Assembly (NCBI GenBank): GCA_963703145.1
Contig: OY969793.1
Coordinates: 1,116,001-1,180,000 of the forward strand
Source: Bog-756 sp963703145
GTDB lineage: Bacteria; Actinomycetota; Acidimicrobiia; Acidimicrobiales; RAAP-2
Direction of reading: 5' to 3'
Length of the DNA stretch: 64,000 nt
The position numbers and the translations under genes were made by a program. The notes under the pieces were generated by a model, which was given only the letters and a program-made list of their open reading frames with translations, was not told the DNA's origin and did not search any database. Positions 8,580 to 16,881 of this stretch are shown in pieces (the stretch's first letter is position 1; the number at the start of each line of letters is the position of its first letter).

Positions 8580-9479
8580 GTGAACAAGGGGCAAGCAGTG
8601 TTCCGTACCTACACGACCCTGGCGCGCGCCCTGTCGGCGCTGCCCGAGTCTGTGGCACTGGGCGTGGCCCGGCTGGTGGGCGACGTCCTGTTCGTGGTGC
8701 GTGCCGACCAGCGGCGCATGGTGTCGGCCAATCTCCAACGTGTGATCGGTGCCGAGGCGACGGACACCGCCATCCTCAATCGCTGGGCGCGCCGCTCGTT
8801 CCGGGCGTACGCTCGCTACTGGGTCGAGGGTGCGCGGCTGCCCGGCACGTCGCCGGCGGAGGTGGAATCCCGTACCGTCGTTCAGGGCTTCGAGCACCTG
8901 GAGGTGGGAATGGCCGCCGGCAAGGGCGTGATCATGGTGCTTCCCCACATCGGCAGCTGGGAGTACGGCGGCGCCTTTCTCGCCACCCAGGACATGCCGA
9001 TGACCTCGGTGGCCGAGCGGCTCGAGCCTCCGGAGCTCTTCGAGTACTTCGTCGAGCAGCGGGCCGCCATGGGCCTCACCATCGTGCCGCTCGATGCCTC
9101 CTCAGGGAGCGCCATCGTCGCCACCCTGCGCCGCGGGGGGCTGGTCGGCCTACTGAGTGACCGGGACATCGCGGGCAACGGCATCGAGGTGGAGTTCTTC
9201 GGCGAGACGACCACTATGCCGGCCGGTCCGGCCACCCTGGCACTGCGCACCGGGGCCACCCTTGTCACCGGTGCGGTCTACAGCGGACCGGGCCGGGAGC
9301 ACCGGGCCGTGGTCGAGCCCCCCATCGACTTGACCCGCACCGGATCGCTGCGCCGGGACGTGGCCCGGCTCACCCAGGAGGTCGCCAACCGCCTCGAGGG
9401 CCTGATCCGCGAGGCCCCCGAGCAGTGGCACGTCTTCCAGCCGCTGTGGCTGGCCGACCGACCCGAGCAGGCGGCATGA
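8580..9479 (+). CDS. Phosphatidylinositol mannoside acyltransferase (LABLAT/HtrB-like)
   Basis: The product is a lysophospholipid/lipid A-type acyltransferase that would transfer an acyl chain from acyl-CoA to the mannose of a phosphatidylinositol mannoside at the inner face of the membrane. It has 299 residues. The catalytic HX4E is in LPHIGSWEYGG (H123, E128). RADQRRMVSANLQRV, GGLVGLLSDRDIAG and EQWHVFQPLW are family blocks. GTG 8580 was chosen because the preceding stretch in this frame overlaps pgsA. The gene lies 38 bp after pgsA and shares ATGA with the next gene, in the order found in mycobacteria (pgsA, patA-like, pimA). Confidence 0.87.
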   Translation: MNKGQAVFRTYTTLARALSALPESVALGVARLVGDVLFVVRADQRRMVSANLQRVIGAEATDTAILNRWARRSFRAYARYWVEGARLPGTSPAEVESRTVVQGFEHLEVGMAAGKGVIMVLPHIGSWEYGGAFLATQDMPMTSVAERLEPPELFEYFVEQRAAMGLTIVPLDASSGSAIVATLRRGGLVGLLSDRDIAGNGIEVEFFGETTTMPAGPATLALRTGATLVTGAVYSGPGREHRAVVEPPIDLTRTGSLRRDVARLTQEVANRLEGLIREAPEQWHVFQPLWLADRPEQAA

Positions 9480-11361
9480 CCAAGTTCGACGCCCGGCCGA
9501 TGCCCGGCGACGCGGAGTTCGGGCGGGCGCGGCCCGGGGCCGACCTGCCGACCGTGGTCGTGCCCTCCGACGGTGACCGGGCCGAGGGTCACCCGCTCAC
9601 CCTGCCCGGCGCTGTGGCATCCAACGGCCATGCGCCCCGGGGGAGCCGCGCTTGCACACGCTCAGCCGGAACGAGTTCGATGTGATCGCGGTGATCGACG
9701 CCGAGGGCCGCTTCATCTTCGTGAGTGCCTCGGCCGAGCGCCTCTTCGGCTACGACATCAGCAACGTGGTGGGGCTGGACGCCTTCGGCCTGTTCGACTC
9801 CCTCAGTGTTGAGCCGGTCCGGGCCCTGTTCAAGGACCTGGTGGCCCGGAGGCGGCTGTCGGTGTCCCTTGAAATCAGCACCGTACGGGCCGACGGCGCA
9901 TCCATCGATCTCGACGTGGTGGCAGCCAACCATCTAGACGACGCCATCGGCGGCATCGTCGTCAACATCCGCGACATCACCGAGCGCAAGCGCCTGGAGG
10001 AGAAGGTACGCGACTCGGAACGCCGCCAGGCCACCATCATCGACTCCCTGGCCGACGGCGTGATGATGGTCGATGCGTCGGGCACCATCATCCGGGTCAA
10101 CGAGGCCTTCGAGGTCATGTTCGAGACCCCCCGGATCCGCATCCTGGGCCGGCGCCTCGTCGACCTCCTGGCCGAGGCGGCCTCCGGTGGGCTCGAGATG
10201 GTCGATGCCGACGGCGAGCCGATCGACCCCCTCACCCATCCGACCATGGCGGCCCTCCGCGGCGGACGACGGTCGGTCGGCGTGGTCGTGGGACTACGCC
10301 GCCCCACGAGCTCGACCATGTGGCTCCGGGCCAACGCCCAGGCCATGGTGGATGCCGACGGCACGGCGACCGGCGCTGTGGCCTCGTTGGCCGACATCAC
10401 CGCCGGGCGCCAGGCGGCCGCCGAGCTGCGCCGTGAGGAGCGGTTCCTCCAGGTGCTCCTCGACACCCTCGAAGAGGGCATCGTGGCCTGCGACCCCGAG
10501 GGTCGGATCACCGTGTTCAACCCGTCGGCCCGCCTGCTCCACGGATTGGCTGACGACGTCGACCCCATCGGCAGCATCCCGAGCGACCAGGGACTGCGGC
10601 GTTCGGACGGGTCACCGATGGCCCAGCGGGAGAACCCCCTGATCCGAGCGATGTCCGGGGAGCACCTGCGAGACGTCGAACTGGTGCTGGAGTCCCAGTC
10701 AGGTTCCACGCGCAAGGTCAGCGTCAACGGGCAGCCGCTGGTGGACGAGGACGGCTGGATGCTGGGAGCGGTCGTTGCCATGCACGACGTCACCGAGCAG
10801 AAGCTGAACGAGGAGCGACTGGCTGAGCTGGCCCTCCACGACCCTCTGACCGGTCTGGCCAACCGGACGCTGCTGGCCGAACGTCTCCAGGACGCCATCG
10901 ACGCCCTGGACCTCGAGGCGCGCAACGTCGCCCTCCCCGACGGCACCGGGTCCCTGCGCGGCGTGGCCGTGTACCTCCTCGACCTCGACGAGTTCAAGGA
11001 GATCAACGACGTCTTGGGCCATGACGTCGGGGACGACGTGCTCATCGCCGTGGCCCGCCGCCTGTCGGCCATCGTGCGTCCCTCCGACACGGTGGCCCGA
11101 CTGGGAGGTGACGAATTCGTGGTGGTGTGTGACGTCGAGAGCGGCGAGGACGAGATGCTCCGGATCGCCGAGCGGATCTCGGTGGCCCTGGCCCGGCCCT
11201 ACCGGATCGACGGGCGCACCCTCACCGTGCTGGCCTCGGTGGGCGGCGTGTTCGCCGACAACCCGGATACGGACCCGTCCAAATTGTTGAGCCGGGCCGA
11301 TGACGCCATGTACGGCGTGAAGTGGAGTCGCCGCCGTGAGCGTCGATCCATGATGGACTGA
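9476..11361 (+). CDS. PAS-PAS-PAS-GGDEF diguanylate cyclase, frameshifted near N-terminus
   Basis: The enzyme would make cyclic di-GMP from two GTP. In the frame open from 9652 there are three PAS-like segments separated by linkers (DITERKRLEEKVRDSE, DITAGRQAAAELRREE, DVTEQKLNEERLAELAL), then DPLTGLANRTLL and an intact GGDEF signature. A product-inhibition site RPSD precedes GGDEF by five residues, so feedback control is expected. No membrane segment is seen. The first canonical start in that frame is TTG 9652, inside the first PAS domain. ATG 9476, which shares ATGA with the acyltransferase stop, opens about 55 codons in another frame. One G missing from the run at 9639-9643 would join them. 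The cyclase is embedded in the PIM-type operon, which is unusual. Confidence 0.88.
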
Positions 11362-11365
11362 CCAC

Positions 11366-12553
11366 TTGGTGCCTCACCCCGAGCCGACGTCCCATCTGCC
11401 GCTGCGTATCGCCCTGGTCTGCCCCTACAGCCTGTCGCGCCCCGGTGGCGTCCAGGGCCAGGTCATCGGGCTGGCCCGCGCCCTCGGGGCCCGGGGTGAC
11501 AAGGTCACGGTCTTTGCCCCTCTGGACCAGGCCGACGATGCGCCCAAGGACATCGACCTCGTGACCACCGGCCACTCGGTGTCCCTCCCGTCGAATGGGT
11601 CCATCGCCCCGGTCAATATCTCGCTCCGGGCCGTGCTGCGGGCCCGTCGGTGCCTGGACACAGGGGAGTTCGACGTGGTTCACGTCCACGAGCCCTTCAC
11701 CCCGGGGCTCCCCTACGGCCTCCTGCTCGGTGGAGGGCTCCCGCCGGTGGTCACCACCTTCCACCGCAGCGGGCCGACCGTCTTCTACACCCTGCTCCGA
11801 CCCCTCACCCGGCGGTTGTCGAGGAGATTCGCCGCGCAGTGCGCAGTCTCCGAGGCGGCGCGGGACACCGCCTCCCACAATGTGCGGGGAGCGTGCGCGG
11901 TGACGTTCAACGGCATCGAGGTCGATCGGTACCAGGGGGTCGAGCCTTGGCCGTCGGACCGTCCCACCATCGTCTTCCTCGGCCGCCACGAGGAGCGCAA
12001 GGGCCTGGTCTATCTGCTCGAGGCCTTCGATCGGATGGGCGACCGGGACACCGGACCGCGGCCCCGACTCTGGATCGCCGGCGACGGGCCGCTGACCGAA
12101 ATGCTCGCCCGGCACCATCCGCCCTCGTCAGACCTCGAGTGGTTGGGAGTCCTGTCCGAAGAGGAGAAGGTCCGGCGGTTGGTGGGGGCCGACATCCTGT
12201 GCGCCCCCTCGCTCGGGGGTGAGTCCTTCGGCATGGTCCTCCTGGAGGCCATGGCGGCCCGGACGGTCGTGGTGGCCAGCGACATCAGCGGCTATCGCGA
12301 CGCCGCCCGGGGACACGCCGTGCTGGTGCCCCCGGGGGATGCCCCGGCCCTGGCATCCACCCTCGCCTCGGTGCTCGCCGGACGGTCGGCTGTCCTGGCC
12401 GAGTCGGGTAGCGAGGGGGCCACCGGGGGCCAGGATGGACGGGACCGATGGCTGGCGGCAGCCTCCCGGCGGGCCGACGAGTTCGCCATGGACCGGTTGG
12501 CCGGGTGGTACGAGGACCTCTACCGCACGACGTTGGTCCAACCGGCGACCTGA
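11366..12553 (+). CDS. pimA: GT4 glycosyltransferase, phosphatidylinositol mannosyltransferase PimA-like
   Basis: PimA transfers mannose from GDP-mannose to position 2 of phosphatidylinositol, the first committed step of PIM synthesis, on the cytosolic membrane face. The 395-residue GT-B protein has the N-terminal SLSRPGGVQGQV acceptor loop, HVHEPFTPGLPY, an amphipathic basic stretch (LTRRLSRRFAA), FLGRHEERKGL, and the EX7E donor motif in GESFGMVLLEAMAA. TTG 11366 and GTG 11369 are both possible starts, 4-7 nt after the GGDEF gene stop. Context with pgsA and the acyltransferase supports PimA over other GT4 enzymes. Confidence 0.87.
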   Translation: MVPHPEPTSHLPLRIALVCPYSLSRPGGVQGQVIGLARALGARGDKVTVFAPLDQADDAPKDIDLVTTGHSVSLPSNGSIAPVNISLRAVLRARRCLDTGEFDVVHVHEPFTPGLPYGLLLGGGLPPVVTTFHRSGPTVFYTLLRPLTRRLSRRFAAQCAVSEAARDTASHNVRGACAVTFNGIEVDRYQGVEPWPSDRPTIVFLGRHEERKGLVYLLEAFDRMGDRDTGPRPRLWIAGDGPLTEMLARHHPPSSDLEWLGVLSEEEKVRRLVGADILCAPSLGGESFGMVLLEAMAARTVVVASDISGYRDAARGHAVLVPPGDAPALASTLASVLAGRSAVLAESGSEGATGGQDGRDRWLAAASRRADEFAMDRLAGWYEDLYRTTLVQPAT

Positions 12554-12560
12554 GCCGCCG

Positions 12561-12566
12561 TACACT
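12561..12566 (+). promoter_or_regulatory. -10 hexamer (TACACT) of the M48 protease gene
   Basis: TACACT lies 9 nt before ATG 12576 with no Shine-Dalgarno between; likely near-leaderless transcription start just 8 bp after the pimA stop. Confidence 0.5.
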
Positions 12567-12575
12567 GCTCCTGGC

Positions 12576-13790
12576 ATGAGCGACTCCCCGTCCAACTCCG
12601 ACAGCAGCGGCCGCGCCGGGCGTGACAGCGCCACCGGTGCCGCCGGTGGTGGTCAGGGGGGCGGGGGGCGGTCCTCGGCGGGCCGATCGTCGAACGGCTC
12701 GCAGGGGGGCGGCGGCGGGGCCAATCGGAACCGGAACCCTAATAGGAACCGGAATCGGAGTGGCAGCGGCGGTGGCGGTGGCGGTTCCAACCGGAACGGT
12801 TCGAGCTCCGGCAACCGGTCCGGCGGAGGCGGTGCCCGCAGTGGTTCAGGGCGCTCGGGCTCATCGGGCGGTCGGGGGCCGGCCCGATCCGGGTCGCCGC
12901 GCCAGGGCAGCCAGCGGCCAACGACTGACCCTCCCCTGGTCGTCAGCCCGGTCGGCCCGGTGGCCGAACGCGGCGACAGTGTCGAAGAGGCGGCGGCGAT
13001 CAAGGCCAACCGGTCCAAGGCCGTTCGGATCTGCCTGCTCCCCGGGCTCGTCCCGGGACTGGTCATCGGGGTCGTGCTCGCCGCCGTCGGTCAGCCCATC
13101 GTGGGCGCGGTGGCATTCGTCGTGGTGGCTGCGCTGATCGTGGGTTGGCTGTGGCGGAGTGCCCCGGGTTCGGTCCTGCGGGCGGTCGGGGCCCACCCGA
13201 GCAACGAGTGGGACCATCCCCGCCTGCACAACCTGGTGGACGGACTGTGCGCCACCATGGGCCTTCCGGCCCCGACGATCTGTGTGGTCGACAGCGCGGT
13301 GCCCAACGCCATGGCGGTGGGTCACGACCCGGGAAGTGCCTCCCTCGTCGTCACCTCCGGGCTGGATACGTCCCTCACGCTGGTGGAGCTCGAGGGCGTA
13401 CTTGCCCACGAGCTCGTGCACATCAAGCGCCACGACACCGTGCTGGCCGGTATGGCCGTGGTGACCACGGCGCCGCTGTGCGCCGTCATCGGCGTGGCCT
13501 CGGGCGTCGAGCGTGTGCACCGGATCATCGGGAAGGGGCGAGCCTTCGATGCCGACCAGCGTGCGGCCAGGGTCGTCCGGTATCCGCCCGGCATCGGATC
13601 CGCCCTCGAGGCCATGGTCGAGCGCTCCGGCTCAGCCCGACCCGGTCAGTGGCCGCCCGGCCCTGGCCGGACCGCCGCCCTCACCCGATGGCTGTGGGTC
13701 GATCCCATGGCCGGTGCACCGGCGGGGGAGTCCGTCGAGGGCAATCTTGACGACACCAGGGTGCGGGCCGCCGCGCTGTCGCTCTTGTAA
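12576..13790 (+). CDS. M48-family zinc metalloprotease with long Gly/Asn/Arg/Ser-rich N-terminal tail
   Basis: The 404-residue product has an HtpX-like M48 peptidase domain: HEXXH at residues 278-282 (HELVH) preceded by LEGVLA and followed by IKRHDTVLA. The usual third zinc ligand region reads FDADQRAARVVRYPPG, with Asp where a Glu is common. Two hydrophobic helices lie before the catalytic domain, so it is probably a membrane protease of envelope quality control. The first 115 or so residues are almost only G, S, N, R and A, with NRNRN and RSGSG runs and no predicted fold. ATG 12576 is chosen because of the -10 nearby. Its 3' end overlaps the convergent MarR frame by 110 bp. Confidence 0.83.
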   Translation: MSDSPSNSDSSGRAGRDSATGAAGGGQGGGGRSSAGRSSNGSQGGGGGANRNRNPNRNRNRSGSGGGGGGSNRNGSSSGNRSGGGGARSGSGRSGSSGGRGPARSGSPRQGSQRPTTDPPLVVSPVGPVAERGDSVEEAAAIKANRSKAVRICLLPGLVPGLVIGVVLAAVGQPIVGAVAFVVVAALIVGWLWRSAPGSVLRAVGAHPSNEWDHPRLHNLVDGLCATMGLPAPTICVVDSAVPNAMAVGHDPGSASLVVTSGLDTSLTLVELEGVLAHELVHIKRHDTVLAGMAVVTTAPLCAVIGVASGVERVHRIIGKGRAFDADQRAARVVRYPPGIGSALEAMVERSGSARPGQWPPGPGRTAALTRWLWVDPMAGAPAGESVEGNLDDTRVRAAALSLL

Positions 13791-14367
13791 GGCATTCGGA
13801 GCCGGTCCCCGCCATCGACTGACCGATGCACATGGCCGCCCCCGGGGTGGAGCGGCTCACTCCGCGTTCGGGGCAGATGCCGCTTTCCTCGGTCAGGCCC
13901 CACTCACACCCCGAGGCGCGCAGGTGGTCACGCAGCCGGCGAAGCAGGCGGGCCAGCGTCTCCTCCTCGTCGGCGGTGTACAGACTGCTCAGGACTTCGT
14001 CGATGTGGGCGACGTGCTCGGGGATGGCTCGGTCCATTAGCTCCTGGCCGGCCGCCGTGAGCACGGCGAAGGCCCCGCGCCGGTCCTCGGGGCAGACCCG
14101 CCGGACCACGAGGCCCTGTTCCTGCAGGCGGTCCACCGAGCGGGTGAGGCCACTCGGGGTGAGCGAGGTCTGGGCGGCCAGTTCGCTCATCCGGAGCTCG
14201 GATCCCGGGGTCCGAGCCAGTCGGATGAGGACATCGAAGGACTGGTTGGACAGTGAGCTCTCGGCCTCGGTCCGACGCTGGAACTCCCGGCGCAGGCCGG
14301 CCGCCGACTCCATGAGGAGTCCCACGGTGGTCAGTCGCTCCTCGTCGGTGTTCGACAACGGTCCCAT
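13681..14367 (-). CDS. MarR-family transcriptional regulator
   Basis: A winged-helix repressor, divergent from the YceI gene it probably controls. Starting at ATG 14367 it reads MGPLSNTDEERLTTVGLLME, then LSNQSFDVLIRLART, the recognition region MSELAAQTSLTPSGLTRSVDRLQEQGLVVRR, the wing CPEDRRGAFAVLTAAG, and a C-terminal dimerisation helix. The conserved part ends near residue 160. The remaining 65 or so residues run antisense through the 3' end of the M48 gene and look non-native, so either the genes truly overlap or a frameshift hides an earlier stop; a stop in another frame occurs at 13857-13859. Confidence 0.83.
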   Translation of the reverse strand: MGPLSNTDEERLTTVGLLMESAAGLRREFQRRTEAESSLSNQSFDVLIRLARTPGSELRMSELAAQTSLTPSGLTRSVDRLQEQGLVVRRVCPEDRRGAFAVLTAAGQELMDRAIPEHVAHIDEVLSSLYTADEEETLARLLRRLRDHLRASGCEWGLTEESGICPERGVSRSTPGAAMCIGQSMAGTGSECLTRATARRPAPWCRQDCPRRTPPPVHRPWDRPTAIG

Positions 14368-14373
14368 GGCTGG

Positions 14374-14379
14374 AGTGTA
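14374..14379 (-). promoter_or_regulatory. -10 hexamer (TACACT) of the marR-type gene
   Basis: On the minus strand TACACT lies 6 nt before ATG 14367, with no Shine-Dalgarno; leaderless type. Confidence 0.55.
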
Positions 14380-14397
14380 CAGGATCTGGAGGGATAC

Positions 14398-14427
14398 TTG
14401 CGACTGCAACTACATGTGGTATAGTTG
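14398..14427 (+). promoter_or_regulatory. yceI promoter with overlapping MarR-type operator
   Basis: TTGCGA at 14398-14403 and TATAGT at 14420-14425 form a -35/-10 pair with a 16-bp spacer facing the YceI gene. An inverted repeat CAACTA-N9-TAGTTG at 14407-14427 covers the spacer and -10. It sits between a MarR gene and its divergent neighbour, so it is a natural candidate operator for repression. Confidence 0.6.
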
Positions 14428-14504
14428 TTTCAGCAAACAAAGATCCCCGCTCAGGGCGGAGGACGTGAGCCCGCAGGACCGAACAACCATCTAAGGAGAA
14501 CCAC

Positions 14505-15083
14505 ATGGCAGCAGACACTGAAGTCACCAGCAGGACCGTCGATGGGGTCGAGTATCCCGCCGTCGGCACCTATGACATCGATCCGTCCCATACCGAGTTG
14601 GGCTTCGCCGTGCGGCACATGGCGGTCTCGAAGGTACGTGGGCGGTTCAGCACCTTCTCGGGCACGCTCGTGCTGGCCGAGAATCCGGCTGACTCCAAGG
14701 CCACGGTGACCATCGACGCCACCAGCGTCGACACCCGTGACGGGAACCGGGACAACCACCTCCGGACCAACGACTTCTTCGACGTCGAGAACCATCCGAC
14801 GTGGACCTTCGTCAGCACGTCCATCAAGCCCGACGGTGGCGACTTCAAGGTCGACGGCGACCTCACGATCCGCGGTGTCACCAAGCCGGTCACGCTCGAC
14901 GTGACCCTCGAGGGCGTCGTGAAGGACCCCTACGGCAACCATCGCGTCGGATTCAGTGCGTCCACCACGATCAACCGTGAGGACTTCGGGGTGGCCTTCG
15001 GTGCGGTCATGGAGGCCGGCGGCCTCGTGGTGGCCAAGAAGGTCGACATCCAGATCGAGTTGGAGGCCGTCCTCCAGGCCTGA
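14505..15083 (+). CDS. YceI-family lipid-binding protein
   Basis: YceI-like proteins form a lipocalin-like barrel that binds isoprenoid-type lipids. The 192-residue product has the family blocks GTYDIDPSHTELGFAVRHM, KVRGRFSTFSGTL, NRDNHLRTNDFFDVENHPTWTF, DLTIRGVTKPV and VGFSASTTINREDFG. I see no signal peptide, so this version is probably cytoplasmic. AAGGAG at 14493-14498 is a good Shine-Dalgarno 6 nt before ATG 14505. It is divergent from a MarR regulator with a palindromic site over its -10, so expression is probably inducible, and a strong hairpin follows the gene. Confidence 0.93.
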   Translation: MAADTEVTSRTVDGVEYPAVGTYDIDPSHTELGFAVRHMAVSKVRGRFSTFSGTLVLAENPADSKATVTIDATSVDTRDGNRDNHLRTNDFFDVENHPTWTFVSTSIKPDGGDFKVDGDLTIRGVTKPVTLDVTLEGVVKDPYGNHRVGFSASTTINREDFGVAFGAVMEAGGLVVAKKVDIQIELEAVLQA

Positions 15084-15107
15084 GCCCTTCCGCTCACAGC
15101 AGACCTG

Positions 15108-15142
15108 GCCTCCGGCCGCTCCCTCCGGGGGCGGCCGGAGGC
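15108..15142 (+). terminator. Hairpin terminator after yceI
   Basis: A perfect 12-bp stem, GCCTCCGGCCGC (15108-15119) and GCGGCCGGAGGC (15131-15142), with an 11-nt loop, starts 25 bp after the yceI stop. No T-run follows, as is common for actinobacterial intrinsic terminators. Confidence 0.65.
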
Positions 15143-15174
15143 GCGTCCCGGCCGTGGGCCCACCGGCACGCAGG

Positions 15175-15180
15175 TAGAAT
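15175..15180 (+). promoter_or_regulatory. -10 hexamer (TAGAAT) of pdxS
   Basis: TAGAAT stands 6 nt before ATG 15187 with no Shine-Dalgarno; leaderless type. Confidence 0.6.
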
Positions 15181-15186
15181 GCAGCC

Positions 15187-16098
15187 ATGGCCGACTCTGT
15201 GCAGGACTCCACCGCCAACGACCGCCCGACGGGAACTTTCACCGTCAAGCGGGGTCTGGCCGAGATGCTGCGCGGCGGCGTCATCATGGACGTGGTGGAC
15301 GCCGAGCAGGCCAAGGTGGCCGAGGACTCCGGCGCCGTGGCTGTGATGGCCCTCGAGCGGGTGCCAGCCGACATCCGGCGCGACGGCGGCGTGGCCCGGA
15401 TGAGCGACCCGGCCATGATCGAGGGCATCAAGGCTGCTGTGACCGTCCCGGTGATGGCCAAGGCCCGGATCGGGCATTTCGCTGAGGCCCAGGTCCTGGC
15501 GTCACTCGGCGTTGACTACATCGACGAGAGCGAGGTCCTCACCCCGGCCGACGAGGCCCATCACATCGACAAATGGGGCTTTGACCTTCCCTTCGTGTGC
15601 GGTGCCACCACGTTGGGTGAGGCTCTGCGGCGGATCTCCGAGGGTGCGGCGATGATCCGCTCCAAGGGGGAGGCCGGCACCGGCAACATCGTAGAGGCCG
15701 TCCGCCACCTGCGTTCCATCCTGGGTGACGTCCGCGCCATCACCCAGGCCGACTCCGCGGAGCAGTACCGGTGGGCCAAGGAGCTGGCGGCGCCGATCGG
15801 CCTGGTCCAGGAGATCGCCGGGACCGGCCGGCTGCCCGTGCCGCTGTTTTGTGCTGGAGGCATCGCCACCCCGGCCGACGCCTCCCTCGTGATGCAACTG
15901 GGCGCCGAGGCGGTGTTCGTCGGGTCGGGCATCTTCAAGAGCGACAATCCCGAGCAGATGGCCCGTGCCGTTGTGGAGGCCACCGCCCACTTCGCCGACG
16001 CCGACCTGGTGGCCAAGGTCTCCACCGGTCTGGGTTCGGCCATGGCCGGTCAGGAGATCGGCACGCTCGGCGTGCACCTGGCCGAGCGTGGTTGGTGA
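15187..16098 (+). CDS. pdxS: Pyridoxal 5'-phosphate synthase, lyase subunit PdxS
   Basis: PdxS condenses ribose 5-phosphate, glyceraldehyde 3-phosphate and ammonia (supplied by PdxT) into PLP. The 303-residue TIM barrel has the catalytic D35 in GGVIMDVVDAEQA, the Schiff-base K92 in VPVMAKARIGH, and the second lysine K160 in IRSKGEAGTGN. FCAGGIATPADASL and GSGIFKS form the phosphate site. The length is normal. It is the first gene of a probable pdxS-pdxT unit, though 153 bp separates the two. Confidence 0.97.
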   Translation: MADSVQDSTANDRPTGTFTVKRGLAEMLRGGVIMDVVDAEQAKVAEDSGAVAVMALERVPADIRRDGGVARMSDPAMIEGIKAAVTVPVMAKARIGHFAEAQVLASLGVDYIDESEVLTPADEAHHIDKWGFDLPFVCGATTLGEALRRISEGAAMIRSKGEAGTGNIVEAVRHLRSILGDVRAITQADSAEQYRWAKELAAPIGLVQEIAGTGRLPVPLFCAGGIATPADASLVMQLGAEAVFVGSGIFKSDNPEQMARAVVEATAHFADADLVAKVSTGLGSAMAGQEIGTLGVHLAERGW

Positions 16099-16142
16099 CC
16101 GGCGGGCCGGTAGCCGCCCGGACGTCCCAGCCGCCGAGGCGT

Positions 16143-16161
16143 CACCGGCCGATGGCCGGTG
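16143..16161. terminator. Small hairpin between pdxS and pdxT
   Basis: CACCGGCC-GAT-GGCCGGTG is a perfect 8-bp stem with a 3-nt loop 45 bp after pdxS. It may reduce read-through or protect the pdxS 3' end; there is no T-run. Confidence 0.3.
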
Positions 16162-16251
16162 GGGCGCTTCGAGTGGGACCGGTGGTCGTCTGCCGGTAGG
16201 CAGACCCCGGCACCCACGAGCCAGCCAGGCCCGGGGGCGGTCGGTGGGGCG

Positions 16252-16878
16252 ATGACCGTCGGGGTGGTCGCCCTCCAGGGGGACGTGCGCGAGCACGCGG
16301 CCGCGCTGGCCGAGCTGGGCGAGCCGACGGTCTTGGTGCGGGGTCCCGCCGACCTCGGCGGCCTCGACGGCGTCATCATCCCCGGCGGTGAGTCGACGAC
16401 CCTGTCGATGCTGATGGAGTCTTCGGGCCTGTTCCAGCCGTTGGCCGATCGCCTGTCGGAGGGTCTGGCCGTGTTCGGCACGTGCGCCGGGATGATCCTG
16501 TTGGCCGACGACGTGCTCGACGGCCGTCAGGACCAGCGCCGGTTCGGGGTCATTGACCTGACCGTCCGCCGCAACGGCTACGGACGCCAACGCGCCTCGT
16601 TCGAGTGCGACCTCGACGTTGACGGCCTCGAGGGGGGACCCGTCCATGCCGTGTTCATCCGGGCACCGGTGGTCGAGCGGGCCGGCGAGGCGGTCGAGGT
16701 TATGGCCACGCTGCCATCTGCCCGTCTCGACCTGGGGGCCTCATCGGGAGGGATCACCGGGCAGCCGGTGGTCTGCCGGCACGGATCGGTCCTGGTCACG
16801 TCGTTCCACCCCGAACTCACCGGTGACCGTAGGCTGCATCAGCTGTTCGTGGAGATGACCAAAGAGGAGAGGCGCTAG
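16252..16878 (+). CDS. pdxT: Pyridoxal 5'-phosphate synthase, glutaminase subunit PdxT
   Basis: PdxT hydrolyses glutamine and channels ammonia to PdxS. The 208-residue class I glutamine amidotransferase begins MTVGVVALQGDVREH and carries GGESTT, the nucleophile C78 in GTCAGMILL, and H186/E188 in SFHPELTGD. ATG 16252 is chosen because the family starts there; the open frame extends 31 codons upstream without conserved residues. It is followed 3 bp later by yebC, an arrangement also seen in mycobacteria. Confidence 0.95.
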   Translation: MTVGVVALQGDVREHAAALAELGEPTVLVRGPADLGGLDGVIIPGGESTTLSMLMESSGLFQPLADRLSEGLAVFGTCAGMILLADDVLDGRQDQRRFGVIDLTVRRNGYGRQRASFECDLDVDGLEGGPVHAVFIRAPVVERAGEAVEVMATLPSARLDLGASSGGITGQPVVCRHGSVLVTSFHPELTGDRRLHQLFVEMTKEERR

Positions 16879-16881
16879 TCG

